From Bacilli bacterium (GTDB taxonomy: Bacteria > Bacillota > Bacilli > Paenibacillales > NBRC-103111), in NCBI GenBank assembly GCA_028287395.1, contig JAQBPR010000079.1, positions 1 through 40,611 of the forward strand: a stretch of DNA of 40,611 bases. The letters run 5' to 3'. The notes under the pieces were generated by a model. That model was given only the letters and a program-made list of their open reading frames with translations, was not told the origin of the DNA and ran no database searches. Position 1 is the first letter of the stretch. Each line of letters starts with the position of its first letter. The translations under genes were made by a program, and so were the position numbers. Shown in pieces: positions 14,407 to 23,539 of the stretch.

Positions 14407-15048
14407 TTAATTTCCTTGTAGCGCTGACAATTGTTTCTGCAAGTCTGAAAGTTGAGTTTGTAAATCTAGAAGTTTCTGTTTGTCTGAATTGATTTGATCT
14501 ATTGTTGTTTTATGACTAGCATTAAAAGCATCTTCGTTAAAATTTGGAACGTCTTTTCTTTGGAAGTCTCTGTTGTCATCAATTATTCTTTGGGTTTCGT
14601 TAATGGATTTCTGAAGTACATCTATTTGCCCTTGAATGGTTCCTATATTGCCTTGTAGTACAGCAATATCGTTTTTCTTGTTAGCATCAGTATCCCATTG
14701 GGCGGCTTCATTGATTTGCTCTTGTGGGGATTTCCCTTGATTGTTAGGAACGGGTTGGGCAGTGTTCATCGGATCACCTGTTTTCTTGTTTAAAATAATT
14801 TTTCCTTCTGGATCAAAGTAAACATTATAACCAACAGATTCGCCGAACTCTCTAACAGGAAGGAACGATGTACCATCTGTAACGATTGCAGGGTTAGTAA
14901 GTTGAGTTCCATCAACTGTTACCGGGAATTGCCCTTGTATTGTTAGGCCAATTAAATTTTTAATTGTTCCATCTGCCAGCGCTGTACTCGATAATGCTGC
15001 CAGAACTCCAACAACCAGTCCCATTAAAAATATAGGTGTTTTTTTCAT
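14407..15048 (-). CDS. Secreted coiled-coil protein with copper-amine-oxidase N-terminal-like domain
   Basis: A 213-residue protein from the ATG at 15048, with GGAGG 8 bases before it. Residues 1-26 are a signal peptide (KKTPIFLMGLVVGVLAALSSTALA). Residues about 30-90 match the stalk-like domain often annotated copper amine oxidase N-terminal (FPVTVDGTQLTNPAIVTDGTSFLPVREFGESVGY...GKIILNKK). The C-terminal 90 residues form a long coiled coil (IGTIQGQIDVLQKSINETQRIID..., LLDLQTQLSDLQKQLSALQGN). This domain is common in Paenibacillus exported proteins. It is the last late gene, where a lysis gene would normally stand, but it has no lytic domain. A cell-surface or lysogenic-conversion role is possible. 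Confidence 0.8.
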   Translation of the reverse strand: MKKTPIFLMGLVVGVLAALSSTALADGTIKNLIGLTIQGQFPVTVDGTQLTNPAIVTDGTSFLPVREFGESVGYNVYFDPEGKIILNKKTGDPMNTAQPVPNNQGKSPQEQINEAAQWDTDANKKNDIAVLQGNIGTIQGQIDVLQKSINETQRIIDDNRDFQRKDVPNFNEDAFNASHKTTIDQINSDKQKLLDLQTQLSDLQKQLSALQGN

Positions 15049-15117
15049 TCTCGTATCCTCCATTTTCATTCACATACTAAGAGTATACATGATAATGGAA
15101 AGTAATGGAATAAATTT

Positions 15118-17232
15118 TTAGGTTTGAGTATGACTGTGTGAGAATCCACCACTTGGAACCCAAGTTACATACCCGCCTCCAACTGTCATTAATTGTGTCC
15201 CAGCATCAATTCCATGATCGTGATTTGGTTGGGTAAAGGTTGATGTAGATGCATTTTTCGTTGCTTTTCCTGCCAATGCAGTGTCTAATCCACCTACTTT
15301 ATCCGTACCAAAACCTGATAAAACCGCTCCTGTAAAATCAATTAAATCGCGAAGATATAAGGTTCCTCCAGATGCAAATATCAACATATCGCCTTGTGAC
15401 AGAATCCTTAACCCTGACGATGCGAGTGAAAACATAGATCCTCGATAGTTACCGTTCTCATCATTAAAATCAATACCTGATACGCCATAATTTCCTGATG
15501 TTGATATAGATATTCTCTGTTTTGAGTTACTGTCAAAAGTCCTTAGACCAAGAATATCCATAATAACCCTTTGTCCGGCTATCGCGGTTTCTATTGTTGC
15601 ACCAGTAACCGTTCCTGCTGTTATTGTTCCTAAATTAGCGGATATGGCGGATAATGAGTTAGCAATAACTTGATTGGCTTGAACCGTCCCTGTGTAAACG
15701 CCTTGTGACGTGATCAGCGTTGTTTTTCCGTTCCAGTTAGCCGCACTGGCAAGTAAATCGTCTGTAATTTGCTCTCCACTATCTCCTACTACAATTTGAT
15801 TGGCCCGGAGCTGTACAAGATCACCGAGTATTCCTACAATAACCTTGGCAGCAATCCCGTTTGCGGTTATTGCCGCATCAACGGTATTCCATCCGTCTGT
15901 AGAGATTCCAAGTCCTGCAGCAGTTAGCCTAACTTGATTCAAGTGATTGTTTTTGTCTTGTGCTAGGATTCCGCCTTCAGGTGGATAAATCAGTTCAGTT
16001 TTGGAATTGTTAATATCAATAAGAGCCTGCCGGGCGGATGCTTCGAATCGTGAAGTATTCAGGCTCTTGTTGGTTAACAGGCCGTCCAGGGTGTCTTTTG
16101 AGGCGTGTAGGTCCGCTATGATGCTATTAGTGTCCCTTAACAGGAAATTTGCAAGCGTGACCTGTGTATGCTTGTCTGGAGCGAATGGATATTCCGTTAT
16201 CTCCATGACACGCGCTTGAATATTGTCGATCTCCAGATCCCGATCGATGAGATAAACCGTTTCCCCGAGTTGGGGCCGGATTTCTTCAGTGTCTATTTTC
16301 CATAAGTCCGCCGCATTCATGGAGATCTGAATATCCGGGATCTCGCTGGCAGCTAACTTTTTTCTCATTTCTTCCAGCAACAGAACCTTGCCAGCTTCGT
16401 CACTTGCGTCGATGTCGGTTGCCTCAAACTCACTATCGAAATAAGCGTTATCCGGTGTGGACCATGCCGCGGCGTACTGAGAGACAAGATAAGGGACTTT
16501 TATGATCCCAGACACTATTGCACCAGGTATGGCATTTAAGCGGCTTAATTCGTCAGCTGTGAGGTATGAAGAGGGTAGATTGATAATGGTTAAGGAATCT
16601 TTTGCAAGTCCTGTTATCCTGGTGCAAATAGCGCTTGTATTCGTTTCATAGGAATCCTCGACGATGTTCTTTTTAATTCGATACTGCATGCCGTTATTTA
16701 TGTTGATTTTGTTATATAGTTTGATGTTATAGTTATCCGGAATAAATTCCACTTTATACAACGTCACAAGATCCTGGAAGGCTTTCAGGCAGTTGGATGA
16801 CCCCCATTTATAAACGTCCTTCAGTGGGAAGACATCCATGATCTGAAACGTAAAGACGCCGCCTGTAGCCGCCGTGATGATATTAGTTAATGAAGATATG
16901 TCCGCCCCGAACGATTCGTCTATGGCTGACTCATATGGAATCTTGATATCCAACAACCTGTTCATGATATGCTTGCATGTAATCAGTGCATTTATGCCCA
17001 AGCCTTGTCGATTGCGTTTAATATCCTTGATGATGTAATTTTGGCCTTCGCACTCAATAAGCCCCTCTAATTCAAGTTCTTTATAATTATCAAAAATCAT
17101 CGGTATCATAAAGGTTAATTGGTAATCGCTGTTTAACCTCCGGGTCTTTGTAACTTCGCTTGCTTGGGTGTTTTGCCCTGTTGTCGGTAGCAATGCAACT
17201 TTAACTTTTTTTCGATTATAAATCGTTAACAT
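15118..17232 (-). CDS. Tail-tip protein, Tal / prophage endopeptidase tail type
   Basis: A protein of about 704 residues. The N-terminal 370 residues follow the siphophage Tal pattern (MLTIYNRKKVKVALLPTT..., YIIKDIKRNRQGLGINALITCKHIMNRLLD..., and VYLIDRDLEIDNIQARVMEITEYPF). The C-terminal half resembles fibre/tip extensions, with GTITAGTVTGATIET and a His-rich end (QPNHDHGIDAGTQ..., SHSHTQT), as in receptor-binding tail proteins. No peptidase motif is evident. I chose ATG 17232, 9 bases after GGGGG. It follows a gene at 17252-17884 that sits where Dit usually is. Confidence 0.82.
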   Translation of the reverse strand: MLTIYNRKKVKVALLPTTGQNTQASEVTKTRRLNSDYQLTFMIPMIFDNYKELELEGLIECEGQNYIIKDIKRNRQGLGINALITCKHIMNRLLDIKIPYESAIDESFGADISSLTNIITAATGGVFTFQIMDVFPLKDVYKWGSSNCLKAFQDLVTLYKVEFIPDNYNIKLYNKININNGMQYRIKKNIVEDSYETNTSAICTRITGLAKDSLTIINLPSSYLTADELSRLNAIPGAIVSGIIKVPYLVSQYAAAWSTPDNAYFDSEFEATDIDASDEAGKVLLLEEMRKKLAASEIPDIQISMNAADLWKIDTEEIRPQLGETVYLIDRDLEIDNIQARVMEITEYPFAPDKHTQVTLANFLLRDTNSIIADLHASKDTLDGLLTNKSLNTSRFEASARQALIDINNSKTELIYPPEGGILAQDKNNHLNQVRLTAAGLGISTDGWNTVDAAITANGIAAKVIVGILGDLVQLRANQIVVGDSGEQITDDLLASAANWNGKTTLITSQGVYTGTVQANQVIANSLSAISANLGTITAGTVTGATIETAIAGQRVIMDILGLRTFDSNSKQRISISTSGNYGVSGIDFNDENGNYRGSMFSLASSGLRILSQGDMLIFASGGTLYLRDLIDFTGAVLSGFGTDKVGGLDTALAGKATKNASTSTFTQPNHDHGIDAGTQLMTVGGGYVTWVPSGGFSHSHTQT

Positions 17233-17251
17233 TCCCATTCGCCCCCAATGA

Positions 17252-17884
17252 TCAATGCACCATACGATCGAATAATTGAATTTCACATTCTGGAATCGCC
17301 TGTCTCAGAAATAAGCAGGATCCGTGCGTATCAACCATGTAAACCGTGAGCACTCCACCGATACCCCCGGATTTGATGGTTTGATAAATGGTATGGAAGA
17401 TTTGATCTTTGGGCACTCCCCGGCTTGCCAGCGATCCGGCCAGATTTGCCATCTCCTGCGACTTTTCTCCCACAGACCATATGGCCCGCTTCCCCTTCTC
17501 CATTACCGATTTGGTAGGAGTGAATGTTTTGGCTCCTGGGCTTATGCAATATGAGGAAACATGTCCATCTTCCGCCGTACATACGATAACCTCTATAATT
17601 CCCTCTTGGATGTTATTGGGGTTATGTTTCGCCCAGTCAAAGAAATATCCCGCCACGATGTTGGACAGCTCCTCAAGAGATCGGTTAAAACTAACTCCGT
17701 AATCCAGCATTATGTTGTTGATGAGCTCCTGCTTCCCATAACAGTAAATAATTTTGTTTTCAATCGGGAAAACAGCCAGACTACGTTCCTGAAACTTCTT
17801 GGTGTCCGGGTTGATTTCAAACGTTGAATAGCTGTCGGCTGCGATCCACATTGCATCATGTTCTTGAATTAATGTAACATTCAT
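17252..17884 (-). CDS. Ntn-hydrolase-like (proteasome/HslV fold?) protein in the tail module
   Basis: A 210-residue protein. The opening MNVTLIQEHDAMWIAADSYSTF resembles the first strands of proteasome-like Ntn-hydrolase domains (a 'iq..da..iAaDs' pattern). Strand-rich stretches such as KIIYCYGKQELINN, EVIVCTAEDGHVSSYCISPG and GGVLTVYMVDTHGSCLF fit that fold. An N-terminal Thr/Ser nucleophile is not exposed, so catalysis is uncertain. The ATG at 17884 has AAGGGGATGG upstream. It occupies the usual Dit position between tape measure and tail tip, so a structural role in the tail is likely. Confidence 0.6.
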   Translation of the reverse strand: MNVTLIQEHDAMWIAADSYSTFEINPDTKKFQERSLAVFPIENKIIYCYGKQELINNIMLDYGVSFNRSLEELSNIVAGYFFDWAKHNPNNIQEGIIEVIVCTAEDGHVSSYCISPGAKTFTPTKSVMEKGKRAIWSVGEKSQEMANLAGSLASRGVPKDQIFHTIYQTIKSGGIGGVLTVYMVDTHGSCLFLRQAIPECEIQLFDRMVH

Positions 17885-17912
17885 GATTATGGCCATCCCC
17901 TTTTTTTATAGT

Positions 17913-17943
17913 AGGTGATGGGGCGAGACCCGCGCCATCACCT
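17913..17943 (-). terminator. Strong hairpin between tape measure and tail genes
   Basis: AGGTGATGG (17913-17921) pairs perfectly with CCATCACCT (17935-17943), and the loop can add further G-C pairs. No T run follows directly on the minus strand (ACTATAAAA), so it may be an RNA-processing or stability hairpin, not a full terminator. Confidence 0.5.
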
Positions 17944-17949
17944 GAAAAC

Positions 17950-20900
17950 TTACCGAATCCTTTTCCCTTGTTCCGATTGCATCCTGCCAATCAAGCTGTC
18001 CCTTTCGCTCCAGAATACTTTTGCCGCTGCCGAGTCATGCAGATGAGTATCTCCGGAGGTTATCGAATTATTAAAATTGTACTTATTTACGACTGTATTT
18101 GCAGTTGGCATCTGGAAGTTAGGCATTGAAAAGTTGAGCTTCGGAAATGAGAAGTTCAATAGCTTAAACAAATTCGATTGCTGCCCTTCATTCAGATACA
18201 TTTCGCCGGCATGGGCAATTACTGGAACGGGCTGACTTTTCAATCCTTGTACCACGCCACCATCAGCGAAATGTTGGAGCTTCCCGGTATCAGCTGGTAT
18301 ATTGTACTTCTGCCGCAATGCTTCATTGTCCGCATGAGCTTGAGTTTTAGCGGCAGCATCACCGGTTTTCCATTTATCAATGTTGCTGTTGTAGGTGTTA
18401 AGGTCGATTTGTTCCTGTGATAGAGAAAGACCGGATATGGACAACTGTTTCTTTTTGTAATCCGCAATAAAGGTATCCAAGTCCTTGAGTACTTGTTGAT
18501 TGGCTTCCTTTTGCGTTTGAATGCGGAAGTTTTTTATTGCAGTCTCGACTCCATTTGAATCATTCTTGAAGTTGTCGAAGGCGGTAAGTAGGTCTTTGTA
18601 GTTATTTTCGACTTCCGTCTTCTGGTCATCGTAAGCTTTTACTTGGGCTGTTTTGTCATCCTGCAGGCTTTGTTTCTCGGCTTCCTGCGCTCGTTTCGTC
18701 AGATCCTGCTGATGTTTTTGCTCCATATCAGCAATATCTTGAATGACTTGCTTGCGCTCTTTTATTCCGTCTGGTCCGACTGCCGATTGTAAGACGGTCA
18801 GACGATCCTGTTTCACTTTCAGTTGATCCGCATAGTTCTGATCAGAATTTGCTTGATCTTCAGCCTGCATGAGCTGATCGAGCGCCTTAATTTTGGCATC
18901 TTGTGCATCAACGTATTTCTGCTTCGCTGTTTCGATCTTATCCAGTTCAGCTTGCTTGGATTGTTCTAGATAGGACTTTTCCTTGCTCATCAGATCGTCG
19001 AGCTGTTTCGATTCATCAGCAAGGTAGGCTTTCTTTGCGGCATAGACTTGTTCGTCTGCCTTTTTCCGCAAGTCCATTAAGGTCTGAGTGATCGCTGTTT
19101 CCTTGTCTAGACGATCTTTGACGCGCATCCATGCTTCATATTCCTGTTGTACCGTAAGATCTCCCATAGCTTTTTGATGAGCCATCCACTTTTCGGAAGC
19201 ATCGACGGAATCCTTTAATGACTGATCCTTCACATCTTTAATGGCTTTTGCTTCATCCCACCAAGCTTTGGAGTTCTGGTTGATTTCATTGGTCAAGGAG
19301 GCAATGTGGCTTGTAACATCGTCGCTATGTTGGTTATACTCATCCAGTGTGATTTTACCCGAGTTATACAGTTGATCTAGCATAGCTTGTTTGTCGTTTA
19401 ATTTCGTGACCGAATCTTCGAGCAAAACATTGGATTCGTGCAGTGCTTTCTGCTTATTTGTGTACATTTCTACTCGTGCTGCAGTATCGTCGATGGTTTG
19501 AGCCATCGCCGCTTGTTTCGCGTTATACATATCGATCTGTGCCGTTACTGAGTCAACCAATTCTTTTGCCTTTGCAGTCTGGTTGTCGATGTCCTTCAAT
19601 GGGAACTGGAAAGCTTTATTTCCATTCCCAAATGGATCAGGTACTCCAGACGGCGAAGCATCACCGCTAGTATCAATTTTAGCAAGATCTAGTTTACCAC
19701 TGGCTACCTTATACTCGTCTTGCGCCTTTTGAACCTTAAGTTTATCAAGTTCATTTTGTTTGTCCTGCAATAATTTATCTCTGGCCGCTTTTTCAATAGC
19801 GTCTCTATTTTGGTTGTCGGTAGCAACTTCTTTTTTATCTCCAACGAGAGAGTCGATCGCGCCAGCATAATTGATAAAACCTACTTTAACTTTGTCCCAA
19901 AAACCCAGCTCATTAAATTTTGCCTTTGTTTCGTTTTGTAATCCTTCTATTACTTTATTGATATCATCTATTTTTTGATTTGTAGCATTAATGTCATTTT
20001 GCACTTCTTGATCATTGATTTTAACCATATTTTCGTATGCTGTTTTTTTAGCATCAACAAGCTTAGCTACCTCACCTCTTTGACCTTGAAGAGATACATT
20101 TTGTACATTAGAAGCATTAACTTGTTGTAATGTAGTATCATCGGTTGCTTTTCCAACGGCATGATATAGATCAACCAAATCATTCATTAACTTATTTCGT
20201 TTATCAGCAGAAAGAGTGGTATCATCCATTGCTTTTTTTAGATTTGTTTCTTGTTTAATTGCAGTATCCATGAATTGCTGTTTTTGCTTGGCAAGATTCA
20301 AGTCTTGTTGCGCAATTCCTACTTGCTGTTGAACAGCTTGAGCGTGATCTTTAGTTGCTTCTGTAGATTTACCGGTTGCCATCGTACTTAACAAAATACC
20401 AGCAGTAACCGCACCGATCACTAAAGCCAACCCACCAGAAACGATATCTAGTGCAGTAAACGCCGCCGTTTCTTCTACAACAGCCGCCGTCTGGACTCCA
20501 GTAACGACTGCCTGAGCTTCTGTGGCTACCGTTAAGGCTTCTGTGTTAACAAGTTGACCTTCTGATACCACCATCTGCGCTTCTTGTGCAACCATTTCGG
20601 CTTCAAATGCAACCGTTTGTGCCTCTGTAGCCACAACCTGAGCTTCTGTAGCAACGACTTGCGCCTCTTGAACTACAACCTGAGCTTCGGTATTAGCAAC
20701 CTGTGCTTCAGTCGCTACTATTTGTGATTCAGTGGCAACCACTTGTCCCTCTGTGGCGGCAGTTTGCGCTGTGGTAGCAGCAGTTGTAGCATTTGAGGCT
20801 GTATTTAAATTATTGAAGCCGACAATAAGAACCTTTGATAAAGGCTCTAATGTGGTCATTACAGAGTTTAAGGATTTAAGAGCAATAAGAAGTCCGCCAA

Positions 20901-22746
20901 TAGATAACAAAGTGACTTCAAAACCTGTAGGTAATTGTTCAAGTCCAACGATCAGATCAGTCAGTCCAGTAACAATGGTCTTCAAAAATCCACCTAGTCC
21001 ATTTTGATCGGCACTTGCTGCCAATTCAATGAATGTGTCTTTAAGCCGTTGCACATCTCGACTCAAAGTATTCATTTGTTCCTGTGCATATTTCTGTGCA
21101 GCTCCTGCACTATTCAAACTTATAGCATAAGCATCGATGATTGTGTTGTAGTCGGAAAGCATACTCGCCACTTTCGACCATTGAAATTTACCACCGGAGA
21201 TGGTTTCAATGACCTTTTGCTGATTCTTATCTGTAGTCTGAAGCTTTTGGGAAAGTTCGAGCAGAACATCAAAAACAGGCCTAAACTCTTTTTCCCCGTT
21301 GGCTCCGACTCGTTTTATTCCGATATCTAAGGACTTTAATGCAGCCTCCGATTTATCCGATCGGATCGACGCGAACAAACTTTTCAGCATAACGCCAATG
21401 TTAGATCCTGTGAGTCCGGTGTTACGGACAGCGCTCGTCGCTATAGCTTGGAGCTGATCGAAGTCAACACCCGCTTGTTTTGCCGCACCTGCAGAGTTTT
21501 CAGTCGCGTGAACGAGGTCTGTTGCACTGACGGATGCTTTATGCGCCAACGCACTCCAAGAATCGACGATCCGCATTGAATTGGCGAATGCTTCAGCTTG
21601 TGTATGAGCTGCCATCCCCATGCTGTTCATGGTAGCTTCAACTGCGCGATTGCTATCTGCTAGATTCACGTTATCGACAATAGACAATAACGTGCTGGAA
21701 TTAGTAAGCGTCATTGCCGTTTCAATATCTTTGTACTGCCGGCCCCATTGTTTGGCGCCCTGCATGACATCATTAACTGATGTTCCATACTTTTTAGCAA
21801 TATCCACAAAATCATTGGTGACTTGATTTAGTTTCCCTTGATCGTCTACTTGACTGCCAAATACCTGGTGCAATCCTGCCGCGCCATCCTCGACATCTTT
21901 CATTCCTTGAACCATTGTTTGATATAAACTATTCAAGGATGTAAACAATCCGATGCTTAAGGCCATATTCCCAATAGAAAAACCACCGCCTGTATTAGAG
22001 ACAGCAGATCGAACAGATCCGCGCTGTGTCATGGCCTCTTGCTGTTTTTGTGCCAGGAGTTGTTGAGCTTTTATTTTTTCGTCATTTAATCTTTGGTCCT
22101 CCTGCAAGGCCATGTAATGTGCTTTATCAATAACTTCACGCTTTTTTAACTCTTGCTCCCACCATGTGGTATACGACTTTTCGCTTCTTTGTTGAGACGC
22201 GGCTATTTGAGAGCTATGTCGTTCAGATTCCATCTCAAGCTTGACATCGCTAACCTTCATTAGTTGGAATTGACGGTCGATCTGCGCTTGAACAAGATTT
22301 TCTTGAGCTCCAGCGGTTAATGTTTTTTGAGCAAGCGCAACCATCTTTTGTTGATGCTGCTGTTCTTGTTGTTCTATGGCATCCTCGTGTTTTTTCACAA
22401 TGGCTTGCTGCGCCTGGAGCTTGGCATCGACGATTTGATTGGTTGCATCTAATTGATTCTTTTTTGCGGCCAGTAATTCAGTTTGTGCCGTCCGCTGTTT
22501 AACCAATGCATCCGATTCCGCTAGAATCTTTTGCCGGCGCTCGTCATCTGACAATGCGATCTTGTCCATTGCCGCAGCCATCGAGGTATAACTCTTTTCA
22601 GTTAAGGCGAGTTCGGCATTTAAGGCTTTGAATGATTCAGCGTTTTGCTTTACTCCATCATCAATAATTTTAAACGCCGGTAAAATCTTAGACGTATCCA
22701 GATTTATTCTAGCGCCTACGACATCCTTGTTCAGTTCATCTGTCAT
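17950..22746 (-). CDS. Tail tape measure protein
   Basis: A 1598-residue protein, the longest in the genome; its length sets tail length. It has an N-terminal coiled coil (residues about 30-240). A TP901-type core follows (about 250-620; GAAGLHQVFGSQ, NSMGMAAHTQAEAFANSMR, TGLTGSNIGVMLKSLFASI), then hydrophobic segments (about 630-660 and 765-790). A run of seven-residue repeats (VATEAQV type, about 655-760) separates the hydrophobic parts. Long helical stretches fill the C-terminal half. AAGGGGTGA lies about 10 bases before the ATG. It follows the frameshift chaperone pair, as usual. Confidence 0.93.
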   Translation of the reverse strand: MTDELNKDVVGARINLDTSKILPAFKIIDDGVKQNAESFKALNAELALTEKSYTSMAAAMDKIALSDDERRQKILAESDALVKQRTAQTELLAAKKNQLDATNQIVDAKLQAQQAIVKKHEDAIEQQEQQHQQKMVALAQKTLTAGAQENLVQAQIDRQFQLMKVSDVKLEMESERHSSQIAASQQRSEKSYTTWWEQELKKREVIDKAHYMALQEDQRLNDEKIKAQQLLAQKQQEAMTQRGSVRSAVSNTGGGFSIGNMALSIGLFTSLNSLYQTMVQGMKDVEDGAAGLHQVFGSQVDDQGKLNQVTNDFVDIAKKYGTSVNDVMQGAKQWGRQYKDIETAMTLTNSSTLLSIVDNVNLADSNRAVEATMNSMGMAAHTQAEAFANSMRIVDSWSALAHKASVSATDLVHATENSAGAAKQAGVDFDQLQAIATSAVRNTGLTGSNIGVMLKSLFASIRSDKSEAALKSLDIGIKRVGANGEKEFRPVFDVLLELSQKLQTTDKNQQKVIETISGGKFQWSKVASMLSDYNTIIDAYAISLNSAGAAQKYAQEQMNTLSRDVQRLKDTFIELAASADQNGLGGFLKTIVTGLTDLIVGLEQLPTGFEVTLLSIGGLLIALKSLNSVMTTLEPLSKVLIVGFNNLNTASNATTAATTAQTAATEGQVVATESQIVATEAQVANTEAQVVVQEAQVVATEAQVVATEAQTVAFEAEMVAQEAQMVVSEGQLVNTEALTVATEAQAVVTGVQTAAVVEETAAFTALDIVSGGLALVIGAVTAGILLSTMATGKSTEATKDHAQAVQQQVGIAQQDLNLAKQKQQFMDTAIKQETNLKKAMDDTTLSADKRNKLMNDLVDLYHAVGKATDDTTLQQVNASNVQNVSLQGQRGEVAKLVDAKKTAYENMVKINDQEVQNDINATNQKIDDINKVIEGLQNETKAKFNELGFWDKVKVGFINYAGAIDSLVGDKKEVATDNQNRDAIEKAARDKLLQDKQNELDKLKVQKAQDEYKVASGKLDLAKIDTSGDASPSGVPDPFGNGNKAFQFPLKDIDNQTAKAKELVDSVTAQIDMYNAKQAAMAQTIDDTAARVEMYTNKQKALHESNVLLEDSVTKLNDKQAMLDQLYNSGKITLDEYNQHSDDVTSHIASLTNEINQNSKAWWDEAKAIKDVKDQSLKDSVDASEKWMAHQKAMGDLTVQQEYEAWMRVKDRLDKETAITQTLMDLRKKADEQVYAAKKAYLADESKQLDDLMSKEKSYLEQSKQAELDKIETAKQKYVDAQDAKIKALDQLMQAEDQANSDQNYADQLKVKQDRLTVLQSAVGPDGIKERKQVIQDIADMEQKHQQDLTKRAQEAEKQSLQDDKTAQVKAYDDQKTEVENNYKDLLTAFDNFKNDSNGVETAIKNFRIQTQKEANQQVLKDLDTFIADYKKKQLSISGLSLSQEQIDLNTYNSNIDKWKTGDAAAKTQAHADNEALRQKYNIPADTGKLQHFADGGVVQGLKSQPVPVIAHAGEMYLNEGQQSNLFKLLNFSFPKLNFSMPNFQMPTANTVVNKYNFNNSITSGDTHLHDSAAAKVFWSERDSLIGRMQSEQGKRIR

Positions 22747-22814
22747 TATTTATATTCACCCCTTATCGATGGTCAGGAAAATTTTCCTTGCCTCGGGATT
22801 GCGTTCAAAGTTAA

Positions 22815-22842
22815 AAGCCCACTCCTCATCAGGAATGGGCTT
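22815..22842 (-). terminator. Hairpin between chaperones and tape measure gene
   Basis: AAGCCCA pairs with TGGGCTT, and inside it TCCT pairs with AGGA. On the minus strand TTTTAACTTT follows. It overlaps the end of the chaperone extension frame. Confidence 0.6.
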
Positions 22843-23168
22843 CATTTTGGAAAGTATCCAAGATCAGAAAGATACTTGGCCTTCTTAGCTGTCTTGTTTA
22901 ATTCCATTCCGTGCAATTTGATTTCGAATTTTTCTCTTTCGCGTCTTGCCTTATTTAAGGCTCGTATTTTAAGTACAGTCACGTTTTCCCATTCACTGTC
23001 CGAGATACCACAAAGAACAGCTGTAGCCCATAATTTCAAAAAGTTCGGACCGACATCACTTGTTTCCTCGCCTTCTGAATCCTCGTCATCATCTTCATCG
23101 TCCGGATCGTCGTCAGGCGGTATAGATTCATTATAGAAATCGACTGAGGAGCGTTTCCAACTCCCCAA
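22842..23168 (-). CDS. Tail assembly chaperone extension (expressed by frameshift)
   Basis: A 108-codon frame with an acidic stretch (PPDDDPDDEDDDEDSEGEE) followed by a helical, basic part. It overlaps the upstream chaperone by 38 bases in the +1 frame (equivalently -2). Its first possible start, a TTG at 23168, has no ribosome site, so it is most likely made only as a fusion to the upstream protein. A TAG closes this frame just upstream, so the shift must occur within about the last 16 codons of the first frame. The gene pair directly before the tape measure gene matches the gpG/gpGT or SPP1 17.5/17.5* arrangement. Confidence 0.7.
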   Translation of the reverse strand: MGSWKRSSVDFYNESIPPDDDPDDEDDDEDSEGEETSDVGPNFLKLWATAVLCGISDSEWENVTVLKIRALNKARREREKFEIKLHGMELNKTAKKAKYLSDLGYFPK

Positions 23169-23472
23169 GACCGTTATCGTCTACGTTCTCGTATTCTTCA
23201 TCCGTTAAACCGCCGATAAGAACCATGTTGAAGGCTTTTTTATAGGCTGCTTCTACCTTTGGCCAGTCAACTGACGTCTTGCCGTCATCAGATGTCCATT
23301 TATCCCGACCAATGGAATATTTAAAATCATAGGCCAAGTCTTTCATCACTTGCCGTACTTCGCGAATTAGCTTAATGCTGCCGATTTTAACGTTTTTGAT
23401 GCACCCTTCGAATAACTTGATCTCCGAACCGATGTTCAACGATTGATCCAACGTTTTATCTTCCACGATCAT
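23131..23472 (-). CDS. Tail assembly chaperone
   Basis: A 113-residue protein (MIVEDKTLDQSLNIGSEIKLFEGCIKNVKIGSIKLIREV...) in the position of the short gpG-like chaperone. Near its end the message reads CUU GGG GAG, where a tRNA on GGG could slip +1 onto GGG and enter the next frame. A second option is UUU C just before the UAA stop. GAGGAGGAA precedes the ATG. Confidence 0.75.
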   Translation of the reverse strand: MIVEDKTLDQSLNIGSEIKLFEGCIKNVKIGSIKLIREVRQVMKDLAYDFKYSIGRDKWTSDDGKTSVDWPKVEAAYKKAFNMVLIGGLTDEEYENVDDNGLGELETLLSRFL

Positions 23473-23504
23473 TTCCTCCTCAAAATAGTTGAGTTAAAAT
23501 AAGA

Positions 23505-23531
23505 ATCCCCCTACCAGTTAAGGCAGGGGAT
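23505..23531 (-). terminator. Terminator-like hairpin after the major tail gene
   Basis: ATCCCC..T (23505-23512) pairs with AGGGGAT (23525-23531), with an inner CC/GG. On the minus strand TCTTATTTT follows. It probably lowers transcription of the chaperones relative to the abundant tail protein. Confidence 0.6.
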
Positions 23532-23539
23532 ATCTTTGA

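Noticed and set aside
22815..22845. CTGATGA on the minus strand as a second hammerhead core
   Set aside because: It is part of a terminator hairpin loop; no GAAA and no stem II follow in the right place.
23131..23175. Lambda-like -1 slippery heptamer for the tail chaperones
   Set aside because: The second frame is +1/-2 relative to the first, so a -1 slip would not enter it.
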